From contig KV748193.1 in assembly GCA_001692895.1 (NCBI GenBank), forward strand, positions 806,001 through 870,000: a stretch of DNA of 64,000 bases, read 5' to 3'. The number at the start of each line of letters is the position of its first letter. Position 1 is the stretch's first letter. The position numbers were made by a program, and so were the translations under genes. Shown here one piece after another: positions 11,383 through 22,189 of the stretch. The notes below the pieces were generated by a model. The model saw only the letters and a program-made list of their open reading frames with translations. It did not search any database and had not been told where the DNA came from. This stretch comes from Cenococcum geophilum 1.58 (lineage: Eukaryota > Ascomycota > Dothideomycetes > Gloniales > Gloniaceae).

Positions 11383-12213
11383 ATGGGATTTCATGGACCA
11401 ATCTCCAAAAACGCAGCCCACTCTGCCGCCTGGAACACCGTCTCGCTTTCGCGCGCTCTCTCCCACCACAAAATTCCCCACGTTCTCTGGGGGGACTTCT
11501 TATGGGCCGCAGCGTTCCGAGTCCCTACCTCATGTCTCCATACTATATACTTTGTAGTACCAAACAACCGTGTTAATGCAGCGGCGAAGGCTATCACTAC
11601 TGACCTCCCCTATTATGAGCGCTCCCTAGTGACACAGCTAAGACTTCCAAACTCGAGCTGTCCTGTCGACTTTCCAGATATTCTGGTACTGGAGTATGTG
11701 CATATCCGTATCGGTATTATCCCTGGGGACCTAGTTGCATTTGATCCGATAGATACAGCGCGTACTACCACGATAGAGTGTGACCATAGCTTTATCCCAG
11801 TGCCAACGCTACCAGGGCTACTCGACTCATGCGCCGATGTATTCCGTATCCACTCACCGCGGCTACCGAGCCGCCTCAGCATAATAGACTGGCTCTTAGG
11901 ACGCACAATGGCGGATATCCAGCGCGAGTATAAGCGTAAGCTCGCGCTTTGCCGGTTAGCGGACCTAGCTGAGTGTTATACTCTATTATACTGCTTCCGG
12001 AAGAAGGAGAGGGGTCGTCGGTGGACTTCTATTAAGGAGTTGCCGGAGAAACACCACCAAATTGCCGAGTGTATGCGGCCTGAGAACGGCAGGCGCTTCC
12101 TTAACAACTTTGTAGATTTAGGGAAGTTTCAGTTTCCCGAGGACAGCGACGATAATATTGAGGATAGTGGATGGGAGGACGATGAAGATGAGGTTCTTAA
12201 CGACTCTAGTTAG
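11383..12213 (+). CDS. Intact hypothetical protein, 276 aa, possibly nucleotidyltransferase-fold-like
   Basis: The only long uninterrupted frame with ordinary codon use; CA and TG are frequent, so it has escaped RIP and is presumably single-copy. The ATG at 11383 has a purine-free but acceptable context and follows a pyrimidine-rich leader; no intron is needed. Residues 20-60 read SLSRALSHHKIPHVLWGDF then a hydrophobic strand IYFVVPNN, a layout seen in a family of uncharacterised fungal proteins that I think have a nucleotidyltransferase-like fold (a 'GIP-VLWG' segment followed by '-VPT----I-FVVP'). No catalytic Asp pair is clear, so activity is doubtful. Residues 165-220 are basic (REYKRKLALCR, FRKKERGRRW). 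The C-terminus is acidic (EDSDDNIEDSGWEDDEDE). There is no signal peptide or membrane span. Mutated repeats flank it on both sides. Confidence 0.75.
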   Translation: MGFHGPISKNAAHSAAWNTVSLSRALSHHKIPHVLWGDFLWAAAFRVPTSCLHTIYFVVPNNRVNAAAKAITTDLPYYERSLVTQLRLPNSSCPVDFPDILVLEYVHIRIGIIPGDLVAFDPIDTARTTTIECDHSFIPVPTLPGLLDSCADVFRIHSPRLPSRLSIIDWLLGRTMADIQREYKRKLALCRLADLAECYTLLYCFRKKERGRRWTSIKELPEKHHQIAECMRPENGRRFLNNFVDLGKFQFPEDSDDNIEDSGWEDDEDEVLNDSS

Positions 12214-12396
12214 ACAGCGGCTGGCTTAACTTTCTCCGTTATTACTGCTCCTATAATACTGTCTATAAAATTAACGATTTCTGGCGTGTACTCTATTGAG
12301 TTAGGCCTAGCTACTTTAACAGTTATATAATAGAGTATTAGGAACCTGTTATTATGACTGCACAACTCCTGCATCAGGAAACTTTTTTTGGGCACG

Positions 12397-12502
12397 TTGC
12401 AGCCGAAAATTGGGGTCCGGCAATTTGCAGCGAATTACTATAAACACATAGGCTACTCGTGCGAATCGCCGCAAATTGCTAAACCCTAATTTTCGGCTGC
12501 AA
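12397..12502. mobile_element. Small MITE (foldback, 106 bp)
   Basis: The left arm from 12397 (ttgcagccgaaaatt, then gggt, gcaatttgc) is mirrored by the right arm ending at 12502 (aattttcggctgcaa): roughly 35 of 40 paired positions match, mostly with transition mismatches, around a 25-bp loop. There is no coding potential. It lies 180 bp downstream of the intact gene. A target duplication is not certain. Confidence 0.7.
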
Positions 12503-12518
12503 TAAAAATACCACAAAA

Positions 12519-12599
12519 CTGCACGAAGCTCTACACGAAGCTCTACGTACAGAGGCTCTGCACGAGGCTCTGCGCGAAGCTCTGCGTACAGAGGCTCTA
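12519..12599. repeat. Short tandem repeat of gaagctctgcgtacagaggctctgca type
   Basis: Alternating gcacgaagctctac and gtacagaggctctgc words repeat about five times, each partly self-complementary. The array directly abuts the left end of the Tc1/mariner element at 12600. It may be part of that element's outer flank or a local satellite. Confidence 0.6.
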
Positions 12600-12928
12600 C
12601 ACCACCTCGTCAATTCCGGTTGTTAGCGCCTTACTAGTGACGCCTCTCGGGCGGAAATCCTCATATAGATTAGTATGAGTTTCCCCGTCTTAGCGGTGAG
12701 CTTCAAAAGACCTCAATATCAAAAATTTATGAAGCTTTTTAAAACTAATGATTGTATAGTAGATTGCCTATATACAAATATTTCTGAAGTTACAGTAGCC
12801 AAATGAGTGTTAAAATTAACGCTTAGCAATTAAACGAGTGTCCAAATGTCTCCTCCATTAATTATCCTCTAAGCCCCTAATCGTCCTCTAAGATCCTAAT
12901 CATCCTCTAAGCTTTCTACTGTTCTCTA

Positions 12929-14090
12929 CTACTTAGTAGGTCCCCCTTCTGCTTTAATTACTGCCTAAAGGCGTATAGGTATAGAAGTAACTAGATCCTT
13001 AAAGTAGCAGGCCTCCAGATTCTCCCATTTAGATTTAATAGCTGCTTATATTACTTCTTTTATTAACGGGCGAGGCTTCCGCTTAGCTATTTAAGTCTTT
13101 ATTACATTCTAAACGGCCTTAATTAGGTTAAGATCTAGGCTATTTGCTAGCCACTAAAGTAACTTAATATCGTCTTTCTGGAACTTAGCGATAGTAATAT
13201 AAGCTCTATAACAGGGAGCTCCGTCTATTTGTATAATTATTAGGGTACTTCTAAATTCGTAATTAGGGAAATATATATTATACTTAGCGTTATAGAAGTT
13301 ATAAAATTCTTTAAGCTTTAGATATATATAATCTAGGAAGCCCTACGCTATAATATTACCCTATTCTTTCTTATTTTAAAATAGTAGAGGCCCTTTTTCT
13401 GCACTGTAGAATGCAGCCTATACTATTATATAAGGTATATTAGTAAACTTAGGACGGAGGTAGTTAGGATAAAATCATTTATTAGGTCTTCTAATAATAT
13501 AAAGCTGCTAGTGCCCACTATAATATATAGCTGCCTTATCTGTCCACATAACTCTCTACTAATTCTCTTTTTAAAAGTAATGGTAGGCTAATATAAATGC
13601 TAACTGGGCGCAAAGGTAAGCTATAGTAAGCTAGGGCTTTATATAAGCAATATAGCGTTAAAAGCCCTCCTTTTTAAAATATTAGGCGACTATAGAGTTA
13701 GAATAAGGGACTCCTACGTAAAAGGAAAGCTCTAAGTAGGTAAGGCGACGCGCTTAAGCATTTAACTCTAGGAAATTAACTAGTTGACGCTAAATTAGCG
13801 AGCCGTATGTAAGAGTATTGCGATAGCTACTACGTGTTAGGGTCTGTGTTTTATTAATAATATAGTGGACAGTAGAATATAGTTGCTTAACTAATGCAGC
13901 AATGCAAGAAATAGGTTCTTAAAGGTAGCGATAAAGGCCTTTAATTATGCATCTTAGGGAGTAAGGAATAAGTACTTAAGCGTTACTTTCCTAAAGCTAT
14001 CGGCGACGTTAAATACGTTCTATAGCTTACTCCTCCCGCTCCTATTTCTTATGTCTCTCCTATCTATTAAGATAAGGAATTGCTTAGCGA
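12929..14090 (-). pseudogene. Tc1-type transposase remnant
   Basis: One minus-strand frame from about 13770 to the stop at 12929-12931 carries the catalytic core. The first Asp is in WTDKAAIYY (about 13545) and the second in IDGAPCYRA (about 13225). The third acidic position follows after 34 residues in NSLDLNLIK, where Glu is read as Lys, a change RIP (GAA to AAA) would give. The text between them, KFQKDDIKLLQWLANSLDL, is typical of DDE_3 Tc1 enzymes, which cut and paste at TA. The N-terminal DNA-binding part (13770-14090) is in other frames. Several TAA/TAG codons interrupt it. An open plus-strand frame at 14091-14339 is noise. Confidence 0.75.
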
Positions 14091-14671
14091 ATGCGACGGT
14101 TTAGGGTAGTAGGTGTTAGAGTAAAAGAACTAGATACAGTAGAGCGAGTAGAGGGAGTATTTAGTATAGTTATATTACTAGGTAAAGAAGAAGTAAATAA
14201 GCTAAAGAAGCTTCTAAAGCTAGGAAGGCGTAGTAGAGCTTTAAGAGGATTAGGTAAAGTAGGTTCTAAAGTTCCTTCTATACGGAAAGGATTATACTTA
14301 GGAGATAGTATAGTGGATACCTTTAAGGATAGAATCTAAAAGATTTTAGTTAGAACTTATTATAGGAATATATAAATTTAGTATAAAAAGTAGTAAGGAT
14401 AGTATTAACTTATAATAGGCGCCGATAAATATCTTTATACTTAAATCTATAGAGCTATCTAAAGTCCCTTATAATTGCGCTAAGACTTAATATTTACCCA
14501 AACTTAGAAACCTTATCTGTAACCACCGCTATTAATATCCGTCTTAATAGTATAATTAATATATCTAAGGGCCTATTTCTAACTTTTATAAAGTTACCTA
14601 GGATAAAAGCAAGCCATTTTTAAGCTGATTACTGCCGGAAAGGTTATTCGGATATAAGAGCTGGTAATTAT

Positions 14672-14760
14672 TATAATAGAGGCTTAAGGAAGGTCGTAAT
14701 AAAGGCTTAAGGAAGGTCATAATAGAGGCTTAAGGAAGATTGTAATAGAGGCTAAGTTAA
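14672..14760. repeat. 23-bp tandem repeat, about 3.5 units
   Basis: taatagaggcttaaggaagg-type units start at about 14677, 14700, 14723 and 14746. It lies in the non-transposase part of the Tc1/mariner element. The surrounding 14340-14670 and 14760-14990 hold a decayed plus-strand frame I cannot name. Confidence 0.7.
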
Positions 14761-15203
14761 GGATTATTATAAATAACGCGTTAGCAGCTTAGAAGAGGGG
14801 TAGGAAACTAAAAGACGTATTAAACTTCCTAAGTTAGGCTCCTTACTGCGTAGAGTTTACTAATATACCTAATTATAATACGGCTAGTAGAGGCGTTAAA
14901 AAGCTTTAAATTAACTATTAGGTAAGGTTGTTCGGCAGTCTCTTTCTAATATTTAGCTGCCAAGCTAGATAGACTAAATTCGTGTTAGTTAGTGGCTTAA
15001 TTAAAAGCGCTAACAACCGGAATTAACGAGGTGGTGTATATAAAGCTCTGTATTAGGCTCCCGCTATATTCCTAATAGCCTCTATACATGCCTCTACCAA
15101 GTATACCCCCTATATACACCTAGGTAGCCACCTTATTTTTTATCCTTTTTTCCTTATATTTTCCCTACCTAGGGAGATACCAGAACGACAGCTAGTAGAA
15201 AAC

Positions 15204-15282
15204 CGTCGCCAGAGCTATACGACCTCGCCAGAGCCACACGACCTCGCTAGAGCCATATAAACGCTGCTAGAGCTAGATAACA
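15204..15282. repeat. 19-20-bp minisatellite, four units
   Basis: Units of the type ctcgccagagccacacgac repeat four times inside the left inverted-repeat arm. The matching place in the right arm (about 21690-21720) holds a shorter, diverged version. Confidence 0.65.
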
Positions 15283-15340
15283 ACCGTTTAAACGACTAGC
15301 CAGCGAACACTATAAACGATTCAATTAATTGATCGAATTA

Positions 15341-15560
15341 AGGTAATATAGACAGGTAGGTATAGATAGGTAGATATAGACAGGTAGATATAGACAGGTA
15401 GGCATAAATATATAGGCATAGATATATAGGCACAGATAGGTAGGCACAGATAGGTAGGTATAGAGAGGTAGGCATAGATAGGTAGATATAGATAGATAGA
15501 CAAATGGATAGACAGATAGACAGACAGGTAGGTAGGTAGATAGGTAGGTAGGCAGGTATT
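15341..15560. repeat. GGTA/GATA-type microsatellite
   Basis: Imperfect ggtaggtata-gataggtaga-tatagacagg repeats. The same repeat in reverse complement occurs in the right arm at 21216-21345. Two open minus-strand frames here (YLPTYLSVYLS-like) are products of the repeat and not genes. Confidence 0.9.
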
Positions 15561-16179
15561 ATAGGACACCTCTGTGACACCTTATACATATCCACCTATT
15601 TCTACCAACTTAGCAATTAGAGACAGTGTGTCTAACAGTTAGCTAGCTTTAGCTTTAGCTTTTATAGCTAACTGACTGCGTCAATTGGACCGCTCGCTGT
15701 CCGCTAACTACGAGGTAAGGTACGCTAACTATCACGCTGTCAGCTAGCTGTCCCAATTAGGAAATTGATATAGACTTTATGGTGTTTTATTGCGGATTTT
15801 TGGCAGCACCTCTCTATGTGTAGATATTAACGTTGCCTAATTAAATCTAACCCCAATTTACCTAATATAGTATTTAAATATAGCTAAATTCGTCTTACGC
15901 ACTTATAGAGGGTTAAAAAGGTAGAATGTTTAGTAGTAACGTTAGTGGTAAGGTTAGAAAGAAGGCATTGGTAAGGGCTCCGGAGGCTCTATTTCTATAT
16001 TAAATTTAATTAAATATAAAGCTTCGTTAAATATATCTTACCAAGCTAGCTTTTCTACCTCTATAGTTAGCTTATAGCTAGTAAGATTAATATCTAAGCT
16101 TGTTAACTAAGGTGTAGTTAAACCTCTATTAAAGTTAATATAGTCGATCAAACTACTTAATAAAAGGCCTTTAATTAAC

Positions 16180-18270
16180 TACTATTTTTAATATTAATCT
16201 GCTTTAATTGTATCGGCTAATAGTTAATTACGCTTATTAGTAATAATCCTTTTAGCTTAGCTAAAGACTTATTTATATATAGAGCTTATTACCGGTATAG
16301 GGAATAGATTAAGGGCAATCTTAGTAAGTATTAGATAAAGAATTTAACTGATTTTAAGCCACTAGTTAAGAGGATTAGGAATAAGGTTGTTCCGCTTATT
16401 ACTATTATTAGAGCGGATCTTAATAAGCTTAAGGCCTATATTATAGTAGCGGTTAAGCTTACTAGCGAGCGTAATATACTTTTAATTACGCTTTAAGGAA
16501 GTAAGGCTCTTATCTACAACTAAGGACTATATATAGATTTATAAGAAATCTTTCTATATTATAGCTTAGCCAGTTCCTTATCTTTCTTATCTACTTACTT
16601 ATTAATATAGTTATTAAATAAAGTCTCTATATACTACTCGGCGTGCTTTTACTATAAGGTCTACCGTTTCTACTTATTGCAAAAGTAGGCGCGTTTAAAA
16701 GACAGATAAAGGATTACTATGGCGAAATAGTAAGGGCTCTCGGCCTTTATTTTATTAAAATATTTATTAACCTTTTAGATAGCTATATTAACGCCCAATC
16801 CAAAAAAGGAGTCGTATTTGTTTTTAAGGCTTTACTAAGTTCGCTAGAGGATTTAATAGAGTAGCTCTATATTAGTGATTAACTCCTATAGAGCGCTATA
16901 TAAGCCTTTAATACTAGGACTATTAGCGTTACCTTTTATACGCTTAGTGGCTAATATAAAAGGCTTTAGGATCTTAATAAGCTGCTTTACTTACTGCCAA
17001 TTTTTATTAGTAAGCGCGTCCTGCAATAGATTGTAGCTATTATTAGTAGGCTTCCTCTAAACTAGTAGATATTTATTAATTACTTTATAAAGAAGGTAGG
17101 TACGGCGGAGTATAAAGTAAGTTAAATTGTACTAAACGCCTCCACCCTTAATAAGTAGAAGCTCTACTTAATTAAAGAGCTCGTCCTTAATATAGGCCTT
17201 AGCCTAGTTCTTAGCAAAGTCCTTATAGCGTCTTATTAATTATATAATATATTTAATAATATTATAAACCTTGCCTATAGAGCCTCTTTGCCGTATAAAA
17301 TTGAATTTGACGTACTTACTCGCGCCGATTATTAAGCATTTAAGCTTACTTACGCCTTTACCGTATATTAAGGCCTTAAATAGTAAGGTTAATAATATAG
17401 CCAACATACCAAAGCTGTTCCTTTTTAGCCACTAATAGGCTTTATAAGAGGTAGTTATAGAGCTTATTATTATTACTAGCGTTATTAGCTATTAAGGAGC
17501 CAAGCTTATAATTAAATTAATACTTTTAAATTACTAACGCTAGGGCTATTACTATATTTTTAGTAGAGTATAATCCTCGTAGTTATAGAAGGCCTAAAAA
17601 TACTAATTAAAGCTTTCTACCTATATTAATAAAATAGGCTACTATACTAAGTAGTAATATTCCGTTTATAGATATCTAGATATTATAGGTAAGATTAATT
17701 TTACCAAGTGCGGTAAGGAGGTCTTTAATATTAACGCGTTGCTATTTAAATACGGTTTTAATCCAATCGCTTAGTAATATAGGCGCCTTTATAAGATAGT
17801 CCTAAATCTAAAAACGGTTAAAGGTTAGTAGAGCGCGAGTATAAGGACTTATAGCTTAATAGAAGGTAATATCTTATAGAATTATCTAATTAATATAGGC
17901 TTAAATATAGCCAGCTGCCTAGAACGGCTGGTGTTTATAACTACTAGCGAAAGTAAAAGCTTCTATACTTAGTAGTTATATTTTACTACTATAACTTTTA
18001 GGGTTAATAATAAGGTTATACTTTAACTTTAAATGGCCGTTAATTATAAGTAAAGCACCTAGTTTTTAAGCTAAATGGCAAAGCTTATATAGCTAGAGCC
18101 TCTTTTTACCTAAAGGACTATCCTAAAAAAGGTCTACTTTATACTTCTATATTAGTAATATAGGAGCTTTACTTAATAGTAACCGCTTATTAATAACCTG
18201 GTATCTGTGTTTACCAGCAAGCTTACTATATATTATTAGGTAGGGATTGTCCTAATTAATAGGAAAGATA
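16180..18270 (+). pseudogene. Unrecognised long protein fossil between inverted repeats
   Basis: A plus-strand frame can be followed for about 570 codons, from about 16560 to 18265, with TAA/TAG only where CAA/CAG is plausible. Upstream, in another frame, stands NNPFSLAKDLFIYRAYYRYR (about 16225-16280). Legible stretches include YYGEIVRALGLYFIKIF (about 16700), SLPYKIEFDVLTRADYQAFK (about 17285), INFTKCGKEVFNINALLFKY (about 17695) and SASIRTYSLIEGNILQNYL (about 17835). The long frame with point stops suggests a once-intact gene of at least 600 codons. 'NPFSLV-D--FRA' is weakly reminiscent of hAT transposases, but no hAT catalytic or dimerisation motif is seen, so I leave it unnamed. 15776-16180 holds no other feature. 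Confidence 0.45.
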
Positions 18271-18299
18271 TAGCTATAATTCTAATTTGCTAAAGGAGG

Positions 18300-18780
18300 C
18301 TCTTATAATACAGAATCTTAATTACCTAATTTAGTGTAAGCTTTGCAGTGTGTGGGAATTGAACGAGCAACTTGATTATAAATCTATGGAAATCAAGTGG
18401 TATAAATACATGAAAGTAGACCCCGAACTCCGAAGCCCATAACTCATTTCCAACGTATCTAAGACATACGAGGGTAGTGCTGACGCAGGTGAAACAGGGT
18501 AATATGCAAGGTCCGGTAGTCGGTTACATTTAGTATTATTGTTAATTAGAAGGGGGAAGGAAGTAGTTAATCTATAAACCCTACGTGGTGCTAAAGAAGT
18601 TAAATAACGCGTAAATTGTAAATTAAATAAGAAAGCAATAGAGGAGGAAGTAGATAAAGAAGCTCTACTGCCTAGATAACGCGTGAAATATAATATGCGT
18701 TTCATTTTATATAGGTAATAAAATGGTAAGCTTTAGCATGGGTTTCGGCGCGTAATGGAGATATTGGGGAAAACGCTTTA
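18300..18780. other. Less mutated stretch without an assignable gene
   Basis: CA and TG reappear here (gcagtgtgtgggaattgaacg, catgaaagtagaccccgaac), so this piece escaped or post-dates RIP. The minus strand contains an imperfect tRNA-type B box (gttcaattcc near 18350) but no tRNA fold. A 109-codon minus-strand frame (18376-18705) has no recognisable features. It may be a young insertion with unseen ends, or original single-copy DNA. Confidence 0.35.
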
Positions 18781-18999
18781 TTTACTATAGCTAAGCAAGA
18801 GATTCCTATGGGTTCCCATTGCTTGGCGTATAATTAACCAACTAGATTATCTAAATATCATTAACTTCTACTAAAAGCTTTAACTTACCACTAAATCTTA
18901 CCGCTAAGGCAGCGAGCTGTTAGCTAGTTGCAGTCTTATAGCTGACTGCTTATATTAGCAGCCTCTTAGCAGCGAAGCTGACAGCGTCGCTAACTCTTA

Positions 19000-19735
19000 G
19001 ATATACTAATTAGAGACCGACCATAAGACTATAATTTGCCGTAATCTATGGCAATCTAACGGCAATCTGCTGTATTCTGCTATATTTTACCAAGTTCTAC
19101 TAAATTCTGTTAAGTTCTGCTAGGACTACTACTTAAATCCAATTCTACTCCGTGCACGCGTTAACTAAGTAACTAAGTTAATAATATATACCCTTTCTTC
19201 TCGTTTTCTCACTTCCTTTCCTTATATAACGTCTTAACCTTATTATATATTATTGTCGCTTATACTTACTCTGTAACACTATATTACGTTAACTACCTAT
19301 ACTACTATTAAAATATAGAACGTACCTAAAACTCCTATAACGGCAGCTAATATACTTACCGTGCTTAAAGAGCAGATAGTAGGTTTATAGATATCCTTTG
19401 TAGACACCCTTATAGAATAAAAGGCCTAATACTAATAATTAATTAAAGCTCTTTAAGAAGAAATCCGTATCCTTAAAATACCTACACTAGGGCCCTAAAA
19501 CTAAATACTATCCCTAGAGGCCTATATACAGAATATAAGCCCTAAACTAGCAGTAGTTATTTACCCTAAACTAATTACTATACTATAATAATCTAAAAAA
19601 TAACTAGACCCTCTAGTATTTACCAGTAAATAATAAAACCTTTAGTTATTCTTAAGCCGGCTTAAAAATAAGCTAATTGGTAATACTAACTGCTACCTAA
19701 CTAAAGCTAACTATAAGGTAAGGATGTGGGTAGGG
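19000..19735 (+). mobile_element. Ty3/gypsy fossil: leader and gag fragment
   Basis: An LTR-like or leader segment (attctgctatattttaccaag, about 19080) is followed at about 19330-19735 by a gag-type frame similar to the one split by LINE C at 34580-37100. The similarity to gag stops sharply at 19735. It is broken in many places and lacks pol. The likely age is old, judged by heavy RIP. Confidence 0.5.
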
Positions 19736-21130
19736 AGTCCAATAATAAAATAATAGGGTATATTGTATAGATAGAGACGAATCCTTAAGGGAAAAGGAGG
19801 AGTCTGTGTACGAGGTAGGAAGGGATTTCCCTAGGCACGTATAGCGCACGTGCCTTATAGGTAAGTCACCCCTAGGTTGCCCTAGGGTCGCCTATACCTT
19901 ACGGCTATATAACTATCTACTTAGGTTTTACCTAACACTAACTAATTTTACTACGCCCTAAGTTAACTAAGAGAAAAGGTAGCCAACCTTATTAAACCTC
20001 TTTAGCTAAACTTAGTATAAAGCCTAGTTAGACTTCTTAAAGCTATATATAGTAACCTAAACCGCTAAGCTACCGCTTAAAGAAAGATAAACTATATAGT
20101 TTAGGGGAAAAGGTTTCCTAGTATACTTCTTTAAATTTAACCGCTATATAAGGACTCCTAATTAATAGTACCCTATTCCTTCTCCCAGAAGAGGTAAAGC
20201 CCCTTATTATTACTACTAAAATAACCCTAAAATATCTAGCTAGAACGCCTTTTTATTTTATCTATAATATAGGTAGAATTAAGCTCTTCCCTAGGGCGCT
20301 TTATTATCTACTACTTTATATACCGGCCTCTAGTTACCTAGGTCTTATTAGTCTATAATATTAAAGTCCACTACTCTTTTAACTAGTTTATATACTCTTC
20401 TACCTAGTATAAACGATCTACTTTATTTTATAGCGATAGAGGTGGTTTTATACAGGCGATATACTAACAAAATCCATGCTTACGTAAGGTATTTTAGATC
20501 GTATATTTACCAATTTTCTAGTAGGTAAAAGGGCCTTAGGAGAGTTAAATATAGGATAATAATTAATTTGTTTAAGAGGAGCAAATAAAGATAAAAAGCT
20601 CTTACGCTTACTTTTCTAAAAGGACTAAAGGACGGCTATCTTATTTTTTAGGGGTTAGGTACCCTAGTTTATAAGCCGCCTAAACCTAGTTACACATAAT
20701 CTTAAGGTAATCGGCTATTTATATATAGGTCTAACCAGCTAAGCAAAGCGTAAGGGCCTATATATACTGGTATCTTATAAGATCTAGTCGCTTCTAGCGT
20801 CGCTTAGGTACTAATAGGGGTATTACTAAAGGTGCTGCCGGTACTAGTACTTAAGCTAGTACTAGGGTCGCCGTTAGGGGTATTGCTAAAGGTATAGCTA
20901 CGTTAGGAAAACGGGAGAGTGGCAGGGGCTAGCCCGGGGCTAGCCCTGGGTCATTTTTAGCTGGATCCGCTAATCTGCTTATATACACTTCTTTACGCTA
21001 GCCCAGGGCCACTTTACCCACTTTAGCTACTTTAGCCACTTTATATCTAATAGTTATAATATTTATAATATTTCCTATAGCTATAATATTTATAAAATTA
21101 AAATTAATAAAATAAAATTAATAGTAGTTA
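19736..21130. other. Unassigned RIP-degraded repeat sequence
   Basis: I cannot name a family. Visible: a near-palindrome ggcacgtatagcgcacgtgcc (19833-19853); a C/G-rich block at 20930-21015 with repeated gctagcccgggg/gctagccctgggt words; and an inverted match between about 20880-20945 (tagctacgttaggaaaacggg) and 22125-22165 (cccgttttcctgacgtaagcta). The latter suggests that the right inverted-repeat arm sits inside another foldback about 1.3 kb long. Decayed frames exist on both strands. Confidence 0.4.
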
Positions 21131-21835
21131 AAGGGGGGAGCCTTTCGCAGAGGCTCTAAATTGTTAATTGGCTGGTCTAGATGATCCGCTACCTATATAC
21201 TGATTTCTTAACTAGGTCCAATGCCTATCTACCTACCTACGTACCTGCCTGTCTGTCTACCTACCTACGTACCTATCTACCTACCTGCGTACTTACCTAC
21301 CTATCTACCTACCTGCCTACCTACCTGCCTGCCTACCTGTATCTATTATAGGAGCTCTACGTCTTTTTAGGGAGACTACCACTCAGGCTTTAAGCGATTG
21401 ATTAAGGAGTAGGGGGGAACCTCACATAGAGGCTCCAAATCGTCGATTGGCGTTGTTCCCGATAATCTGCCGGTTGTATACCGATTTCCTAACTAGGCTT
21501 AGTGCCTGCCTGTGTTAGTGTCTAATTTAATTTAGGGGAGGAGTTGGTTTAAATAGTAGTTATCTAAGGTGCCTCCCTTGGAGGCCTTAATCCGATTTAA
21601 TTTGGTAACGGGCTATATCGAGGCTCTGGTTCGATTCAATCAATCGATTAATTGAATTGTTTGTGGTGTTCGCGGCTGGTCGTTGTCGTCTGGTTCTGGT
21701 TATAGTCTGCTAGCTATCGTTCTAGTGCCTTTCTAGGTAGGGACGATATAAGGAAGGGTAAAAAATAAGGTGGCATTTAGGTGTACAAGGGGTATGCAAA
21801 GGCACGTGTAGAGGCTATTGGGAATATAGCGGGGA
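21130..21835 (-). repeat. Right arm of the long inverted repeat
   Basis: Reverse-complement partner of 15058-15775. It additionally contains a direct duplication of about 100 bp: 21130-21225 (aggggggagcct...gatttcttaactagg) recurs at 21411-21510 (aggggggaacct...gatttcctaactagg), with the TACC microsatellite (21216-21345) between the two. Confidence 0.7.
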
Positions 21836-21989
21836 TCCGATGGTACTTAGGACGATTTAGATAATTAGGAAAATCAAAGTCCTACTAGAGCCTGCTTAAA
21901 GCCTGCTTAGAGCCTACTAGGAGGCCTTTAGGATTTTAATACCCTAATAGCAATAAATACAATAATAGTAACAATATTTATTTTATAGC

Positions 21990-22075
21990 TATAAGCTAGC
22001 GTATAGCTCTAGGGGGTTAGCTAATATGGCTAAAAGCTGGCGTATAGCTCTGGGGGGTCAGCTAATATGGCGGAA
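21990..22075. repeat. 41-bp tandem duplication
   Basis: Two units of agct(a/g)gcgtatagctct-ggggg-t-agctaatatgg lie side by side, followed by a third partial agctagccct. It lies between the right arm and LINE A. Confidence 0.75.
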
Positions 22076-22189
22076 AGCTAGCCCTAGGCCTTAAAATCAC
22101 TTTTAGCGAAACCAAATTTCGTGCGCCACCTCCCGTTTTCCTGACGTAAGCTAGGTATAGAGGTATATCTAAAGGTAAAGGAATACAAT

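Larger units (their letters stand above)
12600..15036 (-). mobile_element. Tc1/mariner DNA transposon, 2.4 kb, degraded
   Basis: Terminal inverted repeats of at least 30 bp: the left end begins caccacctcgtcaattccgg, and the right end (reverse complement) begins caccacctcgttaattccgg. TA lies just outside both ends (12598-12599 and 15037-15038), the expected target duplication. A minus-strand DD34E transposase lies inside. 2.4 kb is long for the superfamily; the extra length is a region at 14340-14990 with its own decayed frame and a 23-bp repeat, so a nested piece is possible. Confidence 0.8.
15058..15775 (+). repeat. Left arm of a long inverted repeat
   Basis: Landmarks in order, all found in reverse on 21130-21835: cccgctatattcc-aatagcctct (15058), caccttatttttta (about 15130), ccctacctag (about 15170), a segment ending cgaacac-ataaac-attcaatta (about 15305), a GGTA-type microsatellite, and caattaggaaattgatatagac (about 15747). 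The arms are some 700 bp, separated by about 5.4 kb. They may be the termini of one large element or two inverted copies of a dispersed repeat; no target duplication is visible. Confidence 0.7.

Noticed and set aside
12210-12395. Short minus-strand ORF after the intact gene.
   Set aside because: 61 codons, no motif, overlaps the intact gene's stop region; more likely 3' flank.
14091-14339. 82-codon plus-strand ORF.
   Set aside because: It lies antisense to the N-terminal region of the Tc1-type transposase; its Lys/Arg/Gly content reflects the base bias.
15321-15595. Two overlapping minus-strand ORFs rich in Tyr/Leu/Ser.
   Set aside because: They are translations of the GGTA/GATA microsatellite.
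18340-18410. Possible tRNA or tRNA-derived SINE on the minus strand (gttcaattcc B-box-like word and a CTTGATT/AATCAAG stem).
   Set aside because: The T stem does not pair, no acceptor or D arm forms, and there is no A box at a proper distance.
18376-18705. 109-codon minus-strand ORF in a less mutated stretch.
   Set aside because: No motif, no clear start context, and no support from neighbours; kept only as part of the unassigned stretch.
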